DNA from: Massilia niastensis DSM 21313 | GTDB lineage: Bacteria; Pseudomonadota; Gammaproteobacteria; Burkholderiales; Burkholderiaceae_D | Direction of reading: 5' to 3' | DNA length: 33,214 nt | Assembly (NCBI RefSeq): GCF_000382345.1 | Contig: NZ_KB908136.1 | Coordinates: 1-33,214 of the forward strand | Part shown: one piece after another, positions 32,858-33,214 of the stretch | How positions within the stretch are numbered: the stretch's first letter is position 1 | Layout of the letters: the number at the start of each line of letters is the position of its first letter | Translations under genes and position numbers: made by a program | Notes under the pieces: generated by a model | The model's input: only the letters and a program-made list of their open reading frames with translations | What the model was told of the DNA's origin: nothing | Database searches by the model: none

Positions 32858-33008
32858 TGAGCAATTACTTCGCTAAACTGATACTGATACGCGAGGCAAT
32901 TAGGGTCAGAGTCGAATTGTTCATTAACATTCTCACTATTCACGATAATTCAACTCTGACCCTCGTTACATTGCGCGCAATTGCTCAATAATTTGACTCT
33001 GACCCTAA
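32858..33008. repeat. Nested inverted-repeat cluster with three GGGTCAGAGTC motifs
   Basis: The motif AGGGTCAGAGT followed by YRAATT occurs three times: forward at 32900-32918, and reversed at 32947-32963 and 32990-33008. The outer two match over 19 bases with one mismatch. A second inverted pair, TGAGCAATT (32858-32866) and AATTGCTCA (32979-32987), is interleaved. The remaining bases 32814-32857 hold nothing recognisable. Such GGGTCAGAGTC motifs are familiar next to transposase genes in beta- and gammaproteobacteria, so this is probably the edge of a mobile or REP-like element. Confidence 0.7.
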
Positions 33009-33013
33009 TGCCG

Positions 33014-33214
33014 TTAAGTTAGGGTTGGCGGTCGTCGGAGTCGGCGTTCTGGATAGCGTTGCGGTTTGGCTTTGGTGACCCGGTCGAACTTTCGGCCGGG
33101 TCGATACACATTCAGTTCGACGATCATCCTTTCGCGCATGCGTTTAAGTACACCTGGTAAGTTGCCCTGTGCATGCAAGGCGGCTGCGTGGGTCATTTCG
33201 TACTGAAACGCAGC
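33014..33214 (-). CDS. Partial ORF at the window edge, possibly transposase C-terminus
   Basis: An open frame enters from the right edge (no stop between 33214 and 33014) and ends at a TAA just inside the repeat cluster. The visible 66 residues are rich in Arg, Lys and Pro (NVYRPGRKFDRVTKAKPQRYP), recalling the basic C-terminal tails of IS4-like transposases (RSYPRAVK type), but the match is weak. The ATG at 33196 is internal to the open frame and need not be the start. Adjacent inverted GGGTCAGAGTC repeats support a mobile-element origin. It could also be a non-coding shadow. Confidence 0.4.
   Translation of the reverse strand, partial: AAFQYEMTHAAALHAQGNLPGVLKRMRERMIVELNVYRPGRKFDRVTKAKPQRYPERRLRRPPTLT

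Noticed and set aside
32900..33008. Possible CRISPR array from the repeated GGGTCAGAGTC motif
   Set aside because: There are only three copies, in mixed orientation and with unequal spacing, and no cas genes are present; they behave as inverted repeats of a mobile element.

Overview
The window is a GC-rich bacterial chromosome segment that looks like a Burkholderiales betaproteobacterium, most likely an Oxalobacteraceae/Massilia-type genome. That placement is inferred from protein flavour, codon use and gene order; no rRNA or tRNA is present to confirm it. Nearly everything between about 3.2 and 32.7 kb concerns aromatic-compound catabolism, and the block is bounded by mobile-element traces: a 5'-truncated IS1595-type transposase on the left, and a cluster of inverted GGGTCAGAGTC repeats plus a partial transposase-like ORF on the right.

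Layout. (1) 1-3.2 kb: IS1595-like transposase with its right inverted repeat, a methyl-accepting chemotaxis protein, and a tiny lipoprotein. (2) 3.3-6.2 kb: a regulator stack of a MarR protein, a GntR/FCD repressor (AphS/PhcS-like) and a DmpR/XylR-type sigma54 activator. (3) 6.5-17.1 kb, + strand: a phenol operon behind a canonical -24/-12 promoter. It encodes multicomponent phenol hydroxylase (dmpKLMNOP), a ferredoxin (dmpQ type), catechol 2,3-dioxygenase, 2-hydroxymuconic semialdehyde hydrolase, then dmpE, dmpF and dmpG, and an outer-membrane aromatic-uptake protein. The 4-oxalocrotonate branch (dmpC, dmpH, dmpI) is absent from the window. (4) 17.1-19.7 kb, - strand: esterase, LigB/DODA-type dioxygenase, LysR regulator. 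(5) 19.75-25.84 kb, - strand: a second meta-cleavage module made of a BphD/HsaD-like hydrolase, a BphC/HsaC-like extradiol dioxygenase and an HsaA-like flavin monooxygenase, followed by nadC, an MFS transporter, a DoxX-like protein, a small membrane protein and a terminator. (6) 26.1-32.8 kb: a TetR regulator divergent from a + strand operon with a 4,5-dihydroxyphthalate decarboxylase-like protein, a gentisate 1,2-dioxygenase-type bicupin, a fumarylacetoacetate-hydrolase-family enzyme, a phthalate-dioxygenase-reductase-type protein, and EtfB/EtfA, ended by a strong terminator.

How it fits together. Phenols are hydroxylated to catechols, cut meta to the hydroxyl groups, hydrolysed, and the 2-hydroxypentadienoate is taken by DmpE-G to pyruvate and acetyl-CoA. 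The second module has its own hydroxylase, dioxygenase and hydrolase but no lower pathway, so it probably feeds the same DmpEFG enzymes. The third module probably opens a gentisate- or salicylate-type ring to a pyruvate derivative. Its reductase and electron-transfer flavoprotein have no visible oxygenase or dehydrogenase partner, and this is the least explained part of the window.
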